The notes under the pieces were generated by a model, which saw only the letters and a program-made list of their open reading frames with translations, did no database searches and was not told the DNA's origin. Positions 18,024-29,342 of a stretch of DNA of 64,000 bases are shown piece by piece. The stretch spans positions 744,001-808,000 of the forward strand of contig NZ_CP043641.1 in the NCBI RefSeq assembly GCF_014217625.1, read 5' to 3'. Made by a program: the position numbers and the translations under genes. The stretch is from Leifsonia shinshuensis. GTDB lineage: Bacteria; Actinomycetota; Actinomycetes; Actinomycetales; Microbacteriaceae. The stretch's first letter is position 1; each line of letters starts with the position of its first letter.

Positions 18024-19129
18024 CGAGTGGATCCTTTCCGGGAGGTCATCGCGGCAGCGAGAGTCTTCTCGTGCAGCCTTTTCAGCGATTCGCGCTGGTA
18101 ATCAGGCGAGGCGAGGGTGTAGATCGACGTGGTGGATGCGTGGGCGTGACCGAGTTGTTGCTGGACGAACGAGACGTCCGCGCCGAGTCCGGTGATGAGA
18201 TGAGCGGAGTAGGAGCGGCGAAAAGCATGGAGGTCAACGCCCGGCGCGAATCCCAGTTCGTCCAGATAGCCACGGAGTCGGCGCAGGGCGTGGCTCTCAG
18301 CGACGACTCGCCCTCCGGTCGTCGGGAACAGATCGGTTAAGGGCTTGCCGTAAAGGGGGAGTGCGAACTCGACCCAATTCTGAAGCGCGGACGCCGTCCA
18401 CTCCCACACTGTCAACACCGATCTCGTCTTCTTCGCCGACCCGCGGTGTGACTTGCCCCATCGAACTCTGACCACGCCGTACTCGCCGAACTGGGGTGCA
18501 CCGGCGTTCTCTGACAGGTCGACGCGTTGGAGATGACGGCCTTCGTCGATTCGCAAGCCCCACCCGTAAAGCGTCTTGAACAGGGCGGCATCCCGCATCG
18601 CCGATAGCGCTCCCTTTCGACCCGACGCGAGCTTGCGCTCAGGCTCGAGATCGGCCAGGTCGAAAAGCTGTTGCAATTCCCACTGGGTGAACACGCGTTT
18701 CTCGGGCTTCGATGCATTCGGCTGGCTGTGGGGGATACGGTTCCACTCGGTGACGATCTGCGAAAACACGGCGCCGAATAGTCGAGCACAGTCGGTATTC
18801 CAGTCGTAGCGAGGGTCGCAGGCGAACTCGCAGAAGGACCGAATTGCGCCTTGATAGTTGCGAACAGTGTTGTGAGCCAGATTCCGAACGCCGCGGCAGT
18901 GCGAGAAATAGTCGTCCGCGTCGGCTACGGACCATTCCCAGGGATAGTGTCCAGAGAACTCGACCAGGTCTAGAACGCGCGCTCGTTTCGCCCTCACGGT
19001 CTGCTTGCTCCTGTCCGAGGACGTCTGGGCGCGCACCCAACTCTCGAGAAGGCGTTCCAGAAACACCTCCGGATCTGGAGCCTGGCTGCCGAACGTTACG
19101 ACAGTGACCCGACCCATCTCGTCATTCAC
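18020..19129 (-). CDS. Tyrosine-type site-specific recombinase/integrase
   Basis: 369 residues from GTG 19129, chosen because GGAG lies 5 bases upstream; ATG 19117 and a longer frame to 19264 are alternatives. An N-terminal SAM-like core-binding part (about 25-120) is followed by a catalytic domain with the full set of residues: TLYGWGLRIDEGRHL (box I Arg), a KSHRGSAKKTR segment (Lys), HAFRRSYSAHLI (HxxR), LGHAHASTTSIYTL (His and the nucleophilic Tyr). It is the first gene of a minus-strand module with XRE and zinc-ribbon genes, and probably the mobility gene of the 11-19 kb island. A target site could not be recognised. Confidence 0.85.
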   Translation of the reverse strand: MNDEMGRVTVVTFGSQAPDPEVFLERLLESWVRAQTSSDRSKQTVRAKRARVLDLVEFSGHYPWEWSVADADDYFSHCRGVRNLAHNTVRNYQGAIRSFCEFACDPRYDWNTDCARLFGAVFSQIVTEWNRIPHSQPNASKPEKRVFTQWELQQLFDLADLEPERKLASGRKGALSAMRDAALFKTLYGWGLRIDEGRHLQRVDLSENAGAPQFGEYGVVRVRWGKSHRGSAKKTRSVLTVWEWTASALQNWVEFALPLYGKPLTDLFPTTGGRVVAESHALRRLRGYLDELGFAPGVDLHAFRRSYSAHLITGLGADVSFVQQQLGHAHASTTSIYTLASPDYQRESLKRLHEKTLAAAMTSRKGSTR

Positions 19130-19401
19130 GCCAACTCCGATCGTTGCACGTTTCGCATGATCATTGCATAAAATGAAATAGACGGCAATGAAAATCCCGG
19201 TCAGGACCTCAACTCGCACTCGTCGTGGCCCAGTGTTCCATCGTGGGTCCACAGGAGTAAGCATCTATGAAAACCGACTCTGACCGGGAGAAGCTCAGGA
19301 GCGACGGGGAGCGTGCAATTGCGCACAATTGCAAATCCTGCAAGTTGTATCTAGTTTAGCTGACATAATGTGCATTATCAGCGTAACTTCGATCGGAGCC
19401 G
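19130..19401. other. AT-rich promoter region of the recombinase module
   Basis: These 272 bases separate the minus-strand recombinase gene from the DUF1349 gene. They are the most AT-rich part of the window and contain several short palindromes (ATGATCAT near 19157; ATAATG-TG-CATTAT at 19365-19378; the stronger pair at 19314-19333). Probably the island boundary and the module's promoter. No gene is seen. Confidence 0.5.
19314..19333. promoter_or_regulatory. Perfect 8-bp inverted repeat upstream of the recombinase gene
   Basis: TGCAATTG, spacer CGCA, CAATTGCA. Such symmetry in an AT-rich region beside a recombinase and an XRE gene suits an operator or a recombinase core/arm site. Which of the two is not decidable from sequence. 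Confidence 0.4.
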
Positions 19402-20010
19402 TCACGACCCGTCGCGCAAGCTCCCCAGAGAACGCGTCTCGTAACGGATCGAATCGAAAGTCGGATCGCTGCGGTCCCCGAGCGGCGCCTGCGCAAGGAA
19501 GCCGACGCACAACGGTTCGGTGCTCACCGGCAGCCGGAACACACGGACGAAATCCCAGAACCGGCCATCGCGCGAGGAATGAAATGCGAACGCCTGACCG
19601 ACGCGAGCGACGCGCAGGTACACCGCCCGAGCATCCAGGATCGGGCCGTTGCAGTCGTCCGAGAACCCGTCCGTGACGACGCTGACGACCATCTCCTCGC
19701 CGTGGGGCGAGAACTCATTGCAGAGTTTCGCCCAGTGATCCCGGTCGGACCAGAGCGCGAGGGCGCCGGCATCGAAGGTCGTGCGCTCCCCCGGCACGCG
19801 CACCCGTGCGGACAGCACGAAGTCGCCGGCGGGCGCGGTGAACGCCAACGCCGTGGCCGCGTGCTGCTGCGGGCCACCGCCGGCGTCGTTCGTCCAATCG
19901 GTACCCGCAGCCGCCCGCAGCGACAGGACGCCGTTCCGCTCGTCGTAGGACGCGGCGCCGTCGACGCCGGTCCACCGCAGCGGAGGAAGCCCCGGAAGGG
20001 AGATCGTCAT
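19402..20010 (-). CDS. DUF1349 domain protein (concanavalin-like lectin/glucanase fold)
   Basis: 202 residues. The DUF1349 pattern spans almost the whole protein: GTDWTNDAGGG near residue 40, a DAGALALWSDRDHWAKLCNE segment, VVTDGFSDDCNGP, YLRVARVGQAFAFHSSRDG-x-FWDFVR and GFLAQAPLGDRSD. The family (YesU/regulation-of-enolase type) is a beta-jellyroll of unknown ligand, sometimes linked to carbohydrate use. No signal peptide, so cytoplasmic. Base composition is back to the chromosomal norm, so it marks the right side of the island. Confidence 0.85.
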   Translation of the reverse strand: MTISLPGLPPLRWTGVDGAASYDERNGVLSLRAAAGTDWTNDAGGGPQQHAATALAFTAPAGDFVLSARVRVPGERTTFDAGALALWSDRDHWAKLCNEFSPHGEEMVVSVVTDGFSDDCNGPILDARAVYLRVARVGQAFAFHSSRDGRFWDFVRVFRLPVSTEPLCVGFLAQAPLGDRSDPTFDSIRYETRSLGSLRDGS

Positions 20011-20107
20011 GCATGAACGCTAGCGCCACGGCGAGGATCACGACTCCCTCCTCCGCGACACCCGGTCAGTATGATCGCCGTGGATGTCATCGTCGACAGG
20101 GGGAACC

Positions 20108-20521
20108 ATGAAGCAACACACCCGTGCCACCAGTATCGTGCCCATCGCAGCTTTCCTGCTGGCACTCGGCCTGGCCGGCTGCTCCACCGTTCCCACCGGC
20201 GCGACGACAGCCGCGAGCGCCGGCTGCGCGAACTTGCGGTCGGTCGTCACCAATCTGGAGGCGCTGCGCTCCTGGTGCGCGGGTCACGACGATCCGGCCG
20301 GCGCCGCCGCCTGGATGACCGGCGTCGACAACTCGCTGAAGGCCGACACGTCCGCCGACGCCGCCACAGCGACCCGCCTCCGCCACGCGACGGCCACGCT
20401 CGACAGGCAGCTCGCTCTGCTGAACGGATCCGCTAAGGAGACGGCGATGGCGCAGCTGCCGGACGCCCTCTCCAGCGTCATCGCCGACCTCACGCCCGTC
20501 CGGGACGACGTCTGCGCCTGA
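20108..20521 (+). CDS. Small lipoprotein, function unknown
   Basis: 137 residues from ATG 20108, preceded by GGGGGA. Signal peptide with lipobox LGLAGC (Cys about 25), then an Ala-rich helical domain of about 105 residues with three more cysteines (AGCANL, SWCAG, DDVCA at the very end). No family recognised. The MFS gene follows after 40 bases on the same strand. Confidence 0.7.
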   Translation: MKQHTRATSIVPIAAFLLALGLAGCSTVPTGATTAASAGCANLRSVVTNLEALRSWCAGHDDPAGAAAWMTGVDNSLKADTSADAATATRLRHATATLDRQLALLNGSAKETAMAQLPDALSSVIADLTPVRDDVCA

Positions 20522-20561
20522 GCTCGACGCCCGCCCGTACCGCCCTCGTTAGGCTGGTCCC

Positions 20562-21848
20562 GTGGACGACGACGCCGACCCTGCGCCCGCTGTCGTCGCA
20601 CGTCCACGGGAAGTCCTGCGTCAGAAGGCGTTCGCGCTGTTCTGGAGCGCGAGCACCGTCCGTGCGTTCGGGAGCGCGATCTCCGGTGTCGCCTTCAACG
20701 TCCTGATCGTCTCCGTCCTGCACGCGTCGGCCGTGCAGATCAGCGTCCTGAGCGCACTGAGCGTCGTTCCGTATCTGTTCCTCGGGCTGATCGTCGGCGC
20801 GCTCATGGATCGCCGGCGGCGTCAGCGCACGCTCGTCCTCACCAGCGTCGGCCGCGCGATCGCGCTGGCGGCGATCCCCGTCCTGATCCTGACCGGCACA
20901 CTCGGCTTCTGGTCGGTCGCCATCGTCACGCTCGTGCTCGGTGTCCTCGTCCTGTTCGCGGACTCGGCCGCTCAGCCGCTGCTCCCCCGGCTGGTGTCCC
21001 GAGATTCCCTCATCATGGCCAACGCCCGGCTCGGGCAGAGCGAGACCGTGGCCGGGACCGCCGGGCCGGCGGTCGGCGGCGCGCTGCTGACCCTACTCGG
21101 AGCGCCGCTGCTGTTCGCCTTCGACGCCGTCCTCACCGCCGTCTCGGCCGTATTGCAGTCCCGGATCCGGGTGGACGAGCCGCCACCCGCCCCGCGCGAA
21201 CCCGGTCGTCATATCGGCCACGACATCGCCGACGGGATGCGATACACCTACCGGCACCGCACGCTGCGTCCACTGGCGCTCTCGATCCACACCTGGTTCC
21301 TCGGCAACAGCATCGTCACGACGGTGTTCGCCGTGTTCGCCCTCCGTCAGCTCCAGCTCCAGCCCTGGGAGTACGGGCTCGCCCTAGCGTTCGGCGGCCT
21401 CGGCGGGTTCCTGGGCGCGCTCATCGCACCGCGGCTCGGCACGTCGCTCGGGGCGGGACGCGCGATCTTCCTCGCCCGCGCCCTCGTCGTCGTGCCGTGG
21501 CTCGCGCTGGCCGCGGTGCCGCTGAGCCCGGCCGACGACGGTGTCGCACTCGTGGCGTTCGTCTCCGCGGCGCAGTTCGTCTACTGCCTCGCGATGGGCG
21601 TCGAGGATCCGAACGACACGGGCTACCGGCAGTCGGTCGCGCCCGACGCCATCCAGGGACGGATGAACTCGACCATCCGGACCGTCAACCGCGTCGTCTT
21701 CTTCGTCGGCGCCCTCCTGGCCGGACTCCTCGCTACGCTCCTCGGCTACCGCCTCACCATCGGAATCGGTGCGATCGTCTTCTTCCTCGCGGCGCTCATC
21801 GTCCTCTTCTCCCCGTTGTTCGTCGCGCGGCACGGCGAGCAGTTGTAG
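20562..21848 (+). CDS. MFS transporter, drug-efflux-like
   Basis: 428 residues starting at GTG 20562. It has about 12 membrane segments and the MFS loop 2-3 motif (GALMDRRRRQRTLV, residues 82-95). The second half has a repeat of the same layout. The sequence type (FWSASTVRAFGSAISGVAFNVLIV) is that of the MFS_3/enterobactin-exporter-like group common in actinobacteria, often predicted to export drugs or siderophores. Substrate unknown. It is followed almost directly by an oxidoreductase gene on the same strand. Confidence 0.85.
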   Translation: MDDDADPAPAVVARPREVLRQKAFALFWSASTVRAFGSAISGVAFNVLIVSVLHASAVQISVLSALSVVPYLFLGLIVGALMDRRRRQRTLVLTSVGRAIALAAIPVLILTGTLGFWSVAIVTLVLGVLVLFADSAAQPLLPRLVSRDSLIMANARLGQSETVAGTAGPAVGGALLTLLGAPLLFAFDAVLTAVSAVLQSRIRVDEPPPAPREPGRHIGHDIADGMRYTYRHRTLRPLALSIHTWFLGNSIVTTVFAVFALRQLQLQPWEYGLALAFGGLGGFLGALIAPRLGTSLGAGRAIFLARALVVVPWLALAAVPLSPADDGVALVAFVSAAQFVYCLAMGVEDPNDTGYRQSVAPDAIQGRMNSTIRTVNRVVFFVGALLAGLLATLLGYRLTIGIGAIVFFLAALIVLFSPLFVARHGEQL

Positions 21849-21858
21849 CGTGAGCGCC

Positions 21859-22590
21859 ATGAGCTCCTCCGGCACCGACTTCAGCGACCTGCGCGCGCTC
21901 TTCATCAACACGACGCTGACCCGGAGCCCCGGACGCAGCCACACGCAGTCGCTGGTCGACGTGAGCGCGTCGATCATGGCCGATCAGGGCGTGCAGGTCG
22001 ACCAGTTCCGGGCCGTCGACCACCCGATCGCCACGGGCGTCTACCCCGACATGCGCGAGCACGGCTGGGAGGTGGATGCCTGGCCCGAGCTGTTCCCGCG
22101 GGTGCTCGCCGCCGACATCCTCGTGATCGCCGGCCCGATCTGGCTCGGCGACAACAGCAGCGAGACCAAGAAGATCATCGAGCGCCTCTACGCGCACTCC
22201 GGCGAGCTGAACGAGAAGGGCCAGTGGCTCTACTACGGCCGGACGGGCGGCTGCCTCATCACCGGCAACGAGGACGGCATCAAGCACTGCGCGTCCAATG
22301 TCCTGTACAGCCTGCAGCACATCGGCTACTCCATCCCTCCGCAGGCGGACGCCGGCTGGATCGGCGAGGCCGGCCCCGGACCCAGCTACGGCGACGACGC
22401 CGGCGACGGCCGGCGCGTCGGGTTCGACAACGACTTCACCAACCGGAACACGACATTCCTCACCTGGAACCTCCTCCACCTGGCCCGGCTGCTGAAGGAC
22501 GCCGGCGGATTCCCCAACTACGGCAACCAGCGCCGGGAGTGGGACGCCGGAACGCGCTTCGACTTCCCGAATCCGGAGTATCGCTCATGA
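21859..22590 (+). CDS. Flavodoxin-like NAD(P)H-dependent oxidoreductase
   Basis: 243 residues from ATG 21859; GTG 21850, two bases after the MFS stop, is in frame and possible. The FMN-binding pattern is clear: RALFINTTLTRSPGRSHTQSL near the N-terminus (phosphate loop), ADILVIAGPIWLGDNSSETKKIIERL in the middle and the GGCLITGNEDG loop. These NADPH-dependent FMN reductases reduce quinones or nitro compounds. It probably shares a transcript with the MFS gene. Its end overlaps the convergent gene by six bases. Confidence 0.8.
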   Translation: MSSSGTDFSDLRALFINTTLTRSPGRSHTQSLVDVSASIMADQGVQVDQFRAVDHPIATGVYPDMREHGWEVDAWPELFPRVLAADILVIAGPIWLGDNSSETKKIIERLYAHSGELNEKGQWLYYGRTGGCLITGNEDGIKHCASNVLYSLQHIGYSIPPQADAGWIGEAGPGPSYGDDAGDGRRVGFDNDFTNRNTTFLTWNLLHLARLLKDAGGFPNYGNQRREWDAGTRFDFPNPEYRS

Positions 22591-23103
22591 CGGGAGCGTG
22601 AACGCGAACCGGTCCCCGGCCGAGAACCGGTACTCGTCGTCGCAGCGGTAGCCGCGCAGCCACGGCACGTGGTCGACGACGCGCAGGTAGAAGCCCTTCG
22701 GAAACTCCACGTCGTCGCTCAGTGGCGCCGCGGCCGCCTTGATCGCGCCCGCCGGCGACCGCCCGGCCGACAGGATCGAGTCTGGCGCGTTCGGCTGCGA
22801 CCGGAGCGCCAGCCGGAGGTACGGTCCGGTGTCGGGCGGGCACAGCGACAGGCCGTGCTCGCCCGCCGCAGCGAAGACCTCCGGAAGGGTCCCGCCGTCG
22901 CCTAGGCCCAGCTCGCGCAGGTCGCGCTCGACGACGGACACCTCGACGGGATCCCGCCGGTCGAAGGCCTCATGGTCGAGCAGTGTCGAAGCGTGGGCGT
23001 TCAGGAGGACGCCGTGCGACTCCAGCGCCGCCCGGAGTTGCGCACGGGTCGAGCCGCCGACGGTCAGCCGCAGGATGTTCTCGTCTCCGTCAGCGCCATC
23101 CAC
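22585..23103 (-). CDS. Conserved protein of unknown function, 172 residues
   Basis: The start is GTG 23103 with GGAG just upstream; a longer open frame to 23334 is arginine-rich and rejected. Segments such as LLNAHASTLLDHEAF, TLPEVFAAAGEHGLSLCPPDTGPYLRLAL, FPKGFYLRVVDHVPWLRGYRCDDEYRFSAGDRFAF recall a widespread but uncharacterised bacterial family of about 170 residues that I know only as hypothetical (sometimes mislabelled helicase). It is convergent with the reductase gene and divergent from the septum-formation-domain gene. Confidence 0.65.
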   Translation of the reverse strand: MDGADGDENILRLTVGGSTRAQLRAALESHGVLLNAHASTLLDHEAFDRRDPVEVSVVERDLRELGLGDGGTLPEVFAAAGEHGLSLCPPDTGPYLRLALRSQPNAPDSILSAGRSPAGAIKAAAAPLSDDVEFPKGFYLRVVDHVPWLRGYRCDDEYRFSAGDRFAFTLPS

Positions 23104-23171
23104 CGCTCCAGGGTATCGGCCCGCGCCCGCTGCGATCTCGCGATCCCGCCAGCCGAACGTAGGATGAGGCG

Positions 23172-23801
23172 GTGACCGACCGCCGAACGTCTTCGAGTTC
23201 CGCCGGCCTGTCGCGGCGCGGCTGGATCGTCCTCGTCGCCGTGGTCGGCGTCGTCGCGGCCACTCTCCTCTCCGTCGCGGCGTTCGCCCTGGCCGCCCCC
23301 GCCGGCCACGCACGAGCTGACATAACGGCCGCATCCACCCCCGCTGCCCCGCATACGCTCAACGCGAATCCCACGCCGCTCGGACTCCCCCCGCGCACAA
23401 GCCCCACGCCGCCCGTCGCGACGGTCCCCGAGCAGCCGGTCGCCGGGATCGCGACGGGCGCCTGCCTCCAGGTGTTCCCCTCCCCCTGGGCCGACGCCTA
23501 CCCGGTCGTCGACTGCGGTTCCCCGCACCTCGCGCAGGTGCTCGCGAAGGGCACGCTCCCCCAGTCCTCCGGCGCCGCGTTCCCCGGCGCGCAGCCGCTC
23601 AACGCCCAGGTCGGCGACCTCTGCAGCGCGCCGGGGCTCCTGAACTGGGACTGGGTGGCGGTCTGGAACGAGGACGTCCAGATCGAGCTTCGTTACCCCC
23701 GGACCGAGGCGGAGTGGGCGTCGGGAGACCGCGCGTACGAGTGCTTCGTGGACACCTACTCACGCCACGAGCTCACCGGGACCGCGGTAGCCGGCCACTA
23801 G
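23172..23801 (+). CDS. Membrane-anchored septum-formation-domain protein
   Basis: 209 residues from GTG 23172. One N-terminal membrane segment (about residues 17-43) is followed by a Pro/Thr-rich linker and, from about residue 95, a domain with TGACLQVFPSPWADAYPVVDCGSPHLAQVLAKG and a late YECFVDTY. This cysteine-paired layout matches the actinobacterial septum formation family (PF13845-like), extracellular and of unclear role. It is divergent from the preceding gene with a 68-base promoter region. Confidence 0.7.
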   Translation: MTDRRTSSSSAGLSRRGWIVLVAVVGVVAATLLSVAAFALAAPAGHARADITAASTPAAPHTLNANPTPLGLPPRTSPTPPVATVPEQPVAGIATGACLQVFPSPWADAYPVVDCGSPHLAQVLAKGTLPQSSGAAFPGAQPLNAQVGDLCSAPGLLNWDWVAVWNEDVQIELRYPRTEAEWASGDRAYECFVDTYSRHELTGTAVAGH

Positions 23802-23802
23802 A

Positions 23803-24153
23803 GCGTGTCGCAGCGGCTACTCGCGGCTCATCTTCACCAACACCGTCAGCGAGCTCCAGCTGTCGCCGCTCATCGCCGCGCTCGGCACCGAGGTACGCCC
23901 CTTCGCCGTACTGCTGACCGCGAGTGACACGACCGCAGCGGATCGACTGGCGAAACGGGAGATCGGCAGCTCGCTCACGGAGCACATCGAGCGCAGCAGA
24001 CACGCAGCGCAGACGCTCGACGCCGCAGACCGCACTGTGACCCGCGTCGCGACCGACGACCGCTCGGTCACCGACATCGCCACGGAGCTGCTGTCCCGGG
24101 CGGGGTGGCTGAACGCGCGGACGGGCCGCTCTCGCCGGGTGGAGGAACGCTGA
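23803..24153 (+). pseudogene. 5'-truncated ATP-binding (kinase-like) protein fragment
   Basis: A frame of 116 codons, open from just after the preceding stop to TGA 24151, has no usable start codon before its last third. It reads as good protein: YSRLIFTNTVSELQLSPLIAALG, EVRPFAVLLTASDTTAADRLAKREIGSSL, HIERSRHAAQTLDAADRTVTRVATDDRSVTDIATELLSRAGW. This is like the C-terminal part of small P-loop kinase-like ATP-binding proteins; the P-loop half is absent. The coding signal begins right at the previous gene's end, so the N-terminal half was probably deleted. It converges on the UvrA-like gene 7 bases away. Confidence 0.6.
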
Positions 24154-24159
24154 AGCGTC

Positions 24160-26541
<2,382 letters not shown>

Positions 26542-26715
26542 CGCCGTGCTCCGTCCGTTCGGTGTCGCATCCGATCTAACCAGGTGCCGCCGACCCGCTC
26601 CCCTCCCCGCCGTCCCCGCCTCGCGAGAATGGGTCTGATCTACACAGGACATTTTCAGTATTCTGCACGTGACGGCCATCCGAACCGTGGCCGAACGACT
26701 GAAAGGGTGTGCGCG

Positions 26716-27354
26716 ATGTCCTCTCCCGATCCTCTCGACTCCGTCGTCCGCGACCTCTCCCTGGACGCCTCGGAGATGACGCGCTCGGCCATCAACGGCA
26801 TCCGCGCTGTGCTGGGAGTCAGCGGCGCCGTCGCTGTGATCCTCGGCGTGGTGCTGCTGTTCTGGCCGGCCAAGACGATCGCCGTGCTGGCGGTCTTCCT
26901 CGGCATCTACTTCCTCATCGCCGGGATCATGCGGCTCGCCATGGGGATCTTCGCCCGCGGCATCGGCGGCGGCATCCGGACGCTGAACATCATCCTCGGC
27001 ATCCTGCTGGTGTTCCTCGCCATCGTGACGCTGAAGAACGTCTCGACGGCGGCCACCGTCCTGGTGATCTTCGCCCTGGCATTCATCGGCGTCGGCTGGA
27101 TCATCGAGGGCGTGATGGCGCTCGTGGAGGCCGGGCGCTCCCGGTCGGCCGGCTGGGCGATCGCCTACGGCATCCTGAGCATCATCGCGGGTCTCGTGGT
27201 GCTCTTCCTGCCGGCGTCGTCGGCGGTGTTCCTGATCCTGTTCGCCGCGATCGCGCTGATCGTGCTGGGCATCATCGGGATCGTCCGCGCGTTCACGTTC
27301 GGCCGCGAGGTGCTCAAGACGACGACGGCGCCCGCCGCTCCCGCCGCCGCCTAG
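26716..27354 (+). CDS. HdeD-like membrane protein (DUF308)
   Basis: 212 residues from ATG 26716, with GAAAGGG about 9 bases upstream; GTG 26707 is an alternative. Six hydrophobic segments in pairs (from about residue 27 to 185) with GVVLLFWPAKTIAVLAVFLGIYFLIAGIMRL and the repeat GLVVLFLPASSAVFLILF are typical of the HdeD/DUF308 family. In E. coli HdeD is an acid-resistance membrane protein; actinobacterial members have no proven role. It is divergent from the UvrA-like gene, and its stop overlaps the end of the peptidase gene on the other strand. Confidence 0.8.
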   Translation: MSSPDPLDSVVRDLSLDASEMTRSAINGIRAVLGVSGAVAVILGVVLLFWPAKTIAVLAVFLGIYFLIAGIMRLAMGIFARGIGGGIRTLNIILGILLVFLAIVTLKNVSTAATVLVIFALAFIGVGWIIEGVMALVEAGRSRSAGWAIAYGILSIIAGLVVLFLPASSAVFLILFAAIALIVLGIIGIVRAFTFGREVLKTTTAPAAPAAA

Positions 27355-29342
27355 CGGCGCTCGACCGGCAGGTGCCGGTCCCACCAGTCCAGGATGATCT
27401 CGAACCGCTCGCGGCGGTGCCGCGGGCGTCCGCTGCGGCTCAGCTCGTGGTCCTCCCCGGGGAAGATCACGAGCTCCGCCTCGACGCCGCCTCGCTTGAG
27501 CGCCGCGTAGTAGCGCTCCGCCTGCCCGAGCGGGCAGCGCAGGTCGCTGGACGAGTGCAGCACCAGCGTGGGCGTCCGCACGCGGTCGACCACGGCCTGC
27601 GGGCTCTGCGCCGCGATCCCGGACGGGTCGGTGCCGGTGTACTCGTCGCTGAAGAAGCTGCCGATGTCGCTCGTGCCGATGAACGCGGCCGGGTCGAGGT
27701 AGCCGCGCTCCACGATCGCCGCGGCGAAGCGGTGGTCGTGCGCGATCGTCCAGGCGGTCAGGTAGCCGCCGTAGGAGCCGCCCATCACGCCGACGCGCTC
27801 GGCGTCTAGGCCGGGGGTCGCGGCGATCGCGCCGTCCAGGAAGTCCAGCACGTCCGCCAGGTCGACGGTGCCCATCCGCTGCCGGATCACGCGGCCGTGG
27901 TCCTGGCCGTAGCCGGCCGAACCGCGCGGGTTCGACATCACCACGGCGTAGCCCGCCGCGGCATAGACCTGCGCCTCGTCGAAGAGCGCTGCGGTGTAGG
28001 CGGCGAACGGCCCGCCGTGGATGTTGAGGAGGACGGGATGCGGGCCGGGGCCCTCCGGCGCCACGACCCAGCCGTGGATCGGATAGCCGTCGCGGCCCGT
28101 CACGGTGAGCTCGCGCGGAGGGATCACGCCCGACGCACGGAGCTCGCGGGAGAAGTCGGTCAGCTTCCGGATGCCGTCGCCGTCGAGCACGGCGACGTCG
28201 CCCGCGGTGCCGGCGTCCGACACGCTCGCCACGACCGTCCCGCCCGCGGCGCCGACGCCGCTCACCACGGTCAGGTCGTCGGTCAGCCGGCGTGCCGAGC
28301 CGTCCGCGTCGACCTCGGTGAGCGTGAGCACGCCGCGGCGGCGGTCGGACACCAGCACGCTGTCGTCGCGGAAGGCGACGATGTCCGACTCGGTCAGGTC
28401 CACCGACTCCGGGTCGGTCAGGAGGCGCGGTGCGGCGCCCGGGTGGTCGATGACGTAGAGCGCCGTGTTCTTCGCCACGAAGTCCCGGCCGCTCTCCCCC
28501 ACGTCCTGCGCGCTGAAGTAGAGTGCGCCGTTCAGTCCGTAGGCGACGGCGACGATCGAGAAGTCCCCGTGCCTCCCCGTCGCGTCGGACGGCTCCCTGC
28601 CGCCGTCGACGGGCACCACGAACACGTTCGAGCGCAGGTCGTCGTCGCGGCTTTCGTGCCGCGCCGACACGAACGCGAGCGTCGACCCGTCCGGCGAGAA
28701 CGCGATGGTCGAGTCGTCCCAGTCCCCGCCGGTCAGCGCGCGCGGCGTCGCGACAGCCGGCGCCGGACGGGTCGAGCCGTCGGCCTCCGCGATCGGCGAC
28801 ACGGCAGGCTCGGCCCAGACGTCCGGCGCCGTCACGAGGTAGACGTGCGAGCGCCGGTCGGTGATGTAGCCGAGTCCGTTGGCCTGATATTTCAGAGTGT
28901 CGATCCGCCGGGCCCGCTCCCCGTTCGGCTCGATGCCGTCCACCGTGCCGTACCTGCCCTGCTCCGGGTCCCGGCTGACGAAGGCCAGCGAGCGCCCGTC
29001 CGGCGACCAGGCGAACTCGGTCACCCCGAGCTTGCGGTCGGTGACGACGACCGGCTCGCCGCCGGCGGCGTCCACGACGTGCAGCTGTGACGGCGACTTC
29101 GGACCGCCTCGCAGGAACGCGATCAGCCGGCCGTCTGGCGAGAACTGCGGCGCGGAGTCGCGGAACCCGCGCGTGAGCCTGCGCGGCGCCGCGTGCCCGG
29201 ACAGCGGCATGTTCCAGAGCTGACCGATCGTGGCGTCGGCGGCGAGGGAGGGATGCGTGACCGAGACGACCGCGCGGCCGCCTGCCGGGTGCACGGTGGG
29301 ACGGGAGACCCCGGTCAGGAGCTCCAGGTCGGCGGGCCTCAT
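27351..29342 (-). CDS. S9 family serine peptidase (acylaminoacyl/dipeptidyl peptidase type)
   Basis: 663 residues from ATG 29342, which overlaps the SDR stop by four bases (ATGA). The N-terminal two thirds are WD40-like propeller strands (TEFAWSPDGRSLAFVSRD, DSTIAFSPDGSTLAFVS and others). The C-terminal third is an alpha/beta hydrolase: nucleophile Ser in GVMGGSYGGYLTAW, an Asp in LVLHSSSDLRCPL, and His in FPGEDHELSRSGR. No signal peptide, so cytoplasmic. These enzymes trim short or acylated peptides. It converges with the HdeD-like gene. A very long upstream frame belongs to the SDR region and is rejected. Confidence 0.9.
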   Translation of the reverse strand: MRPADLELLTGVSRPTVHPAGGRAVVSVTHPSLAADATIGQLWNMPLSGHAAPRRLTRGFRDSAPQFSPDGRLIAFLRGGPKSPSQLHVVDAAGGEPVVVTDRKLGVTEFAWSPDGRSLAFVSRDPEQGRYGTVDGIEPNGERARRIDTLKYQANGLGYITDRRSHVYLVTAPDVWAEPAVSPIAEADGSTRPAPAVATPRALTGGDWDDSTIAFSPDGSTLAFVSARHESRDDDLRSNVFVVPVDGGREPSDATGRHGDFSIVAVAYGLNGALYFSAQDVGESGRDFVAKNTALYVIDHPGAAPRLLTDPESVDLTESDIVAFRDDSVLVSDRRRGVLTLTEVDADGSARRLTDDLTVVSGVGAAGGTVVASVSDAGTAGDVAVLDGDGIRKLTDFSRELRASGVIPPRELTVTGRDGYPIHGWVVAPEGPGPHPVLLNIHGGPFAAYTAALFDEAQVYAAAGYAVVMSNPRGSAGYGQDHGRVIRQRMGTVDLADVLDFLDGAIAATPGLDAERVGVMGGSYGGYLTAWTIAHDHRFAAAIVERGYLDPAAFIGTSDIGSFFSDEYTGTDPSGIAAQSPQAVVDRVRTPTLVLHSSSDLRCPLGQAERYYAALKRGGVEAELVIFPGEDHELSRSGRPRHRRERFEIILDWWDRHLPVERR

